A stretch of DNA of 7,905 bases, from positions 1 to 7,905 of the forward strand of contig CAYXXZ010000116.1 in NCBI GenBank assembly GCA_964469165.1, given 5' to 3'. Under the pieces are notes generated by a model, which saw nothing but the letters and a program-made list of their open reading frames with translations, was not told the DNA's origin and searched no databases. A program made the position numbers and the translations under genes. Numbering within the stretch: position 1 is the stretch's first letter; the number at the start of each line of letters is the position of its first letter. This document shows positions 5,556 through 7,905 of the stretch, one piece after another. This stretch comes from CAYXXZ01 sp964469165. GTDB taxonomy: Bacteria > Pseudomonadota > Gammaproteobacteria > Pseudomonadales > Porticoccaceae.

Positions 5556-6965
5556 ATGTTCTCGTTGAAGCGCAAAGGTGACTATCGCGTACAGCTGAGC
5601 CGCACGCTGAAGAAGCCCGGCCGCTACAACGTCGAGCTGTATTTGTTCACGCCCCACGAGAGCAATTTCTCGTCCTGGACGCTGGCGGAACAGCAATTCT
5701 TTTTCAATGCCATCGGGCACCGTTTCGGGCTCGTGGGATTGCCGGAGAAGGATCGCGCCAGCAAAGCCGATCGCTCGTTCGCGCTGCTGTCGCCGCACTA
5801 CGAGATCGTGTACGGCTCCTGGCTGTCCCACTACCTGACCTCGATGGAGCGGCTGCGCCAACAGGTGCAGAACAACGGTATCGCCACGGAACCGGTCAGG
5901 CGCGCCCTGCGCCTGAGTCAGAATTTTGCCCAGCGCCTGCGCAAATCCACGCCCCAGCAGAGCAAGCAGCTGCGCTATTTCCGGCAGATGGATATTTATT
6001 TTTCCTGGCACGCCGAGCAGGTTCTGCTGGAATGCATGACGCTGGAGGGCTTTGCCGAGCTGGATGAAGAACTCCGGGAGGCGATTGCAGAGTTTCTGCA
6101 ACAGGAATACCGGCACCGCCGCGAACAGCAGTATCTGAGCGATTTTCAGGGCACGCCCACGCGGGTCTGGAACCGCATGAAGCTGTATCACCGGCTGCTG
6201 GAATATCCAGTGCTGTTGCGCTCCAGAGTCAGCGAGCTGGGTGCCGGTACACGCAAGACCGTCAAGGCGGTGTCGACGGTGCTGATCATGTCGCTGTTCA
6301 CCTATTTCCTGTTCAATACCCGCGACAGCAGCCAGCAGCTGTCGCTGACGCTGCTGTTGACCATCGCATTGATCTACGCCATCCGCGATCTGCTGCGCGA
6401 CGACATGATCAGGGCCATCACCCGCTGGCTGCGCAAGGGCAAGCCGCGCTGGCGTATCCGGCTGTTCATGCCCTACACGAAAAAAATGCTGGGCCAGCAA
6501 TTGGTCTGGCTGGACTACCGCAAGCTGCCCGGTCTGTCGCGCCAGGTGCTGGAGCACGCCGGCAAGTGGACCAGCAACGAAGAGCGGCAAGTCATCTGCT
6601 ATCGGTCGGTGCTCAATCTCGACAAGACGGCGCTGGAACAGAACGAGATTCAGGAGCGCCTGAGCCTGGATTGCGAGCCGCTGTGCGAGATGATTCAGGC
6701 CAGCCGCGATCAGCTGTTCGCCAGTGAAGATCCGGACGACCTCGGCGCCGCCATCCAGATCCATCACATCGAAAAACAGCACGACTACAACTTGCTGCTG
6801 GTGTACAGCGAAGTCGGCCAGGGATTTTCCTCGGCGCAACGCTGGCGGTTGCGGCTGGGCACGAACGGCATCGTGCAGTGCGAAAGCAAAAAATCGTACT
6901 GGCCCGCGCCGGAGGAGCAGCAAGGCACCAATCGCCGTCACCGCTGGCCAATGTTGCGACGCTGA
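5556..6965 (+). CDS. Conserved-looking two-transmembrane protein of unknown function
   Basis: I do not recognise a named family for this 469-residue product. It reads as genuine protein, with gene-like codon use in one frame. An N-terminal soluble region (1-230) includes VELYLFTPHESNFSSWTLAE (26-45), aromatic-rich YEIVYGSWLSHYLTS (82-96) and a predicted helical, charged stretch at 98-195 (RLRQQ, EELREAIAEFLQQEYRHRRE). Two hydrophobic helices follow at about 235-254 and 262-279, separated by a short polar loop (NTRDSSQ), as a hairpin in the inner membrane. A basic patch comes next (WLRKGKPRWRIR, 291-302), then a soluble C-terminal region ending in a basic tail (RRHRWPMLRR). With no signal peptide, both large regions probably lie on the cytoplasmic side, flanking the hairpin. 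The ATG at 5556 is preferred to an upstream ATG at 5508 because the latter would translate REP sequence and GGGGAGG precedes 5556. Similar hypothetical proteins may exist in Pseudomonas, from memory only. Confidence 0.8.
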   Translation: MFSLKRKGDYRVQLSRTLKKPGRYNVELYLFTPHESNFSSWTLAEQQFFFNAIGHRFGLVGLPEKDRASKADRSFALLSPHYEIVYGSWLSHYLTSMERLRQQVQNNGIATEPVRRALRLSQNFAQRLRKSTPQQSKQLRYFRQMDIYFSWHAEQVLLECMTLEGFAELDEELREAIAEFLQQEYRHRREQQYLSDFQGTPTRVWNRMKLYHRLLEYPVLLRSRVSELGAGTRKTVKAVSTVLIMSLFTYFLFNTRDSSQQLSLTLLLTIALIYAIRDLLRDDMIRAITRWLRKGKPRWRIRLFMPYTKKMLGQQLVWLDYRKLPGLSRQVLEHAGKWTSNEERQVICYRSVLNLDKTALEQNEIQERLSLDCEPLCEMIQASRDQLFASEDPDDLGAAIQIHHIEKQHDYNLLLVYSEVGQGFSSAQRWRLRLGTNGIVQCESKKSYWPAPEEQQGTNRRHRWPMLRR

Positions 6966-6980
6966 CCCGCTCGGGTCAGC
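6961..6980. terminator. Hairpin between convergent genes, without a U-tract
   Basis: GCTGACCC and GGGTCAGC form an 8-bp perfect stem (9 bp if the inner G-C closes) around a very short loop. The hairpin includes the TGA stop of the upstream gene (6963-6965). No T-run follows on either strand, so it is not a standard intrinsic terminator; it may still limit read-through or protect the 3' end. A second weak inverted repeat, CGCGAT/ATCGCG, lies at 7004-7019, just before the stop of the convergent dehydrogenase gene. Confidence 0.4.
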
Positions 6981-7019
6981 GCAAATCCGAAGAATCAGGC
7001 CAGCGCGATATCGATCGCG

Positions 7020-7778
7020 TTAGATCTCCGAAGGCCGCAGCGTCGCATTGGCACCGCCGTCGCAGAAAATGATTTGGCCAACCATGTAACTGTTGTCCGC
7101 GCCGCCCAGAAATGCGATGAGCCTGGCCACCTCTTCCGGCTGTGCGTGACGGCCCAGGCGCATGGGGGAGTGAGTGTTGAGCCAGCTGATTCCCTTGTCC
7201 GCTTGCAATACATCACTTGTCATCGCAGTTTCCACCACACCCGGCGCCACGGCGTTGATAAGGATACCCGGCCCGGTCCAGGCGTCAGCCACCGATGTTT
7301 TTCTGACCCAGGCCGCCACCGCTTGTTTTGTCGAAGCGTAGGCCTGTTCGGCAAATTGCCGCGCCAATGATTTTGCGCTGCCTTCATCACCCGCGAGACA
7401 GGCCTTCACCAGCGCGTCGCACGCCGGCTGCATCACTGCGGTGGAGGCGATCGCCACGACCCTCGGGCTGGCGCTGCCGGCGAGAAGGGAATGCAGCCCT
7501 TGCGCCAGGTCGACGGTGCCGAAATAATTCACGCCCGTCATGACATCAGCATCGCCGGCGCCGATACCCGCGCAGGTAACCAGGGTGTCCACGCGGTCGG
7601 GAAAGGCTTGTTTCACCGCCATGAGGGCCGTATTGCGACCCTCATGGTTCGACAGATCGGCAATGATGTCGGCATCTCGCCGGTCTATGCCAATGACGCG
7701 ATCCCCTCTTTCCCGGCAGGCTTGCGCAACCGCCCGACCGATGCCCGATGCGCTGCCCGTTACGACGGTTTTTCTCAT
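7020..7778 (-). CDS. Short-chain dehydrogenase/reductase, 3-alpha-hydroxysteroid dehydrogenase/carbonyl reductase (HsdA)-like
   Basis: This 252-residue product has the standard classical SDR length. The Rossmann glycine motif is TGSASGIG (7-14). An acidic residue at Asp32, at the end of the second strand (VIGIDRRD), favours NAD(H). Asp41 (IADLS) would contact adenine. CAG (69-71) replaces the usual NAG, and the catalytic set is Asn84 (VNYFG), Ser112, Tyr147 and Lys151 (YASTK). PGVVET (179-184) and the C-terminal FCDGGANATLRP (238-249) also fit. The combination GIDRRDADIIADLS, VNYFG and a C-terminus ending LRPSEI strongly recalls HsdA of Comamonas testosteroni, which oxidises 3-alpha-hydroxysteroids and reduces carbonyls, but the true substrate here is unknown and no steroid genes are nearby. 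The frame extends to TTG at 7802 and ATG at 7799; ATG at 7778 is preferred because CAGGAG lies 9 nt upstream and the Rossmann strand then starts at residue 2. It converges on the gene at 5556-6965 with a 54-bp gap. Confidence 0.9.
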   Translation of the reverse strand: MRKTVVTGSASGIGRAVAQACRERGDRVIGIDRRDADIIADLSNHEGRNTALMAVKQAFPDRVDTLVTCAGIGAGDADVMTGVNYFGTVDLAQGLHSLLAGSASPRVVAIASTAVMQPACDALVKACLAGDEGSAKSLARQFAEQAYASTKQAVAAWVRKTSVADAWTGPGILINAVAPGVVETAMTSDVLQADKGISWLNTHSPMRLGRHAQPEEVARLIAFLGGADNSYMVGQIIFCDGGANATLRPSEI

Positions 7779-7787
7779 TCCACATGA

Positions 7788-7793
7788 CTCCTG
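7788..7793 (-). promoter_or_regulatory. Ribosome binding site deciding the dehydrogenase start
   Basis: On the minus strand CAGGAG lies 9 nt upstream of ATG at 7778. It would be inside the coding sequence if the ATG at 7799 or TTG at 7802 were used, and neither of those has a comparable purine-rich site. Confidence 0.7.
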
Positions 7794-7802
7794 AAACATC
7801 AA

Positions 7803-7905
7803 CTAGGGCCTATTAACACCACTTGAATAGTCGGCGTTGTGCCTGAAAAAGCGCCAATCAAGGCGCGACGAACGTGGTTTGGTCATTCCAAATGAGCGAG
7901 GAGCA
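7803..7905. other. Possible end of a dispersed repeat or small mobile element
   Basis: No gene is visible here. The sequence begins AGGGCCTATTAACACC at about 7806 and contains two small inverted repeats: GCGCC/GGCGC (7851-7866) and TTTGG/CCAAA (7878-7892). The overall pattern resembles intergenic elements I loosely recall from gammaproteobacterial genomes whose ends carry a TGTTAATAGGCCC-like sequence, but the other end is beyond the window and no second copy exists here. Promoter elements for the dehydrogenase should also be in this stretch; I found no convincing hexamer pair. Confidence 0.25.

Noticed and set aside
5083..5568. Repeat-rich 161-residue + frame (AAEAAPTGEVSRFLSGKSW repeats) resembling a repeat protein
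   Set aside because: The repeated peptide is the translation of REPIN DNA; the palindromic halves are conserved as nucleotides and the ORF overlaps the xfp end and the start of the next gene.
5076..6941. 621-residue minus-strand frame across array 2 and the 469-residue gene
   Set aside because: Its C-terminal part is repeat sequence kept open by the 132-bp period and its N-terminal part is antisense to the + strand gene, which has the better start, RBS and protein-like sequence.

Overview
The window looks like chromosomal DNA of a GC-rich gammaproteobacterium, probably pseudomonad-like or from a neighbouring order. The main clues are two families of REP/REPIN palindromes with the GTAGGAGC head common in Pseudomonadales and Xanthomonadales, a di-heme cytochrome of the type often labelled 'cytochrome B6' in Pseudomonas, and an Asp-less (outer-membrane) lipoprotein signal. 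Family names come from remembered motifs, not from any search. I found no rRNA, tRNA, CRISPR array, transposase or phage gene.

Layout, left to right. (1) The 3' end of a + strand gene (2-166), perhaps a SAM-dependent methyltransferase; its stop codon lies inside the first repeat. (2) A tandem array of four REPINs, period about 113-116 bp (162-566), between two convergent genes. (3) A minus-strand secreted di-heme c-type cytochrome/peroxidase-like gene (575-1954). (4) A divergent intergenic region holding one solitary REP half-site (2030-2052). (5) A + strand LEA14/WHy-domain lipoprotein (2166-2657), followed 38 bp later by phosphoketolase xfp (2696-5104), which starts at TTG behind a perfect AAGGAGG. 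(6) A second, unrelated REPIN array with an exact 132-bp period (5124-5551). (7) A 469-residue, two-transmembrane protein of unknown function (5556-6965), whose ribosome binding site is part of the last repeat copy. (8) A convergent minus-strand short-chain dehydrogenase resembling 3-alpha-hydroxysteroid dehydrogenase/carbonyl reductase HsdA (7020-7778). (9) A 103-bp right edge that may be the end of another dispersed element.

The genes do not form one obvious pathway. Xfp would turn xylulose-5-phosphate or fructose-6-phosphate into acetyl-phosphate, but no acetate kinase or phosphotransacetylase is next to it. The lipoprotein and xfp are probably co-transcribed. The most unusual structure is in the repeats: two REPIN families sharing a head but not a core, each amplified into a four-step array, one ending an ORF and the other supplying the Shine-Dalgarno of the next gene. 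I see no defence or other multi-gene novel system; the candidates for novelty are the repeat-gene junctions and the 469-residue protein.
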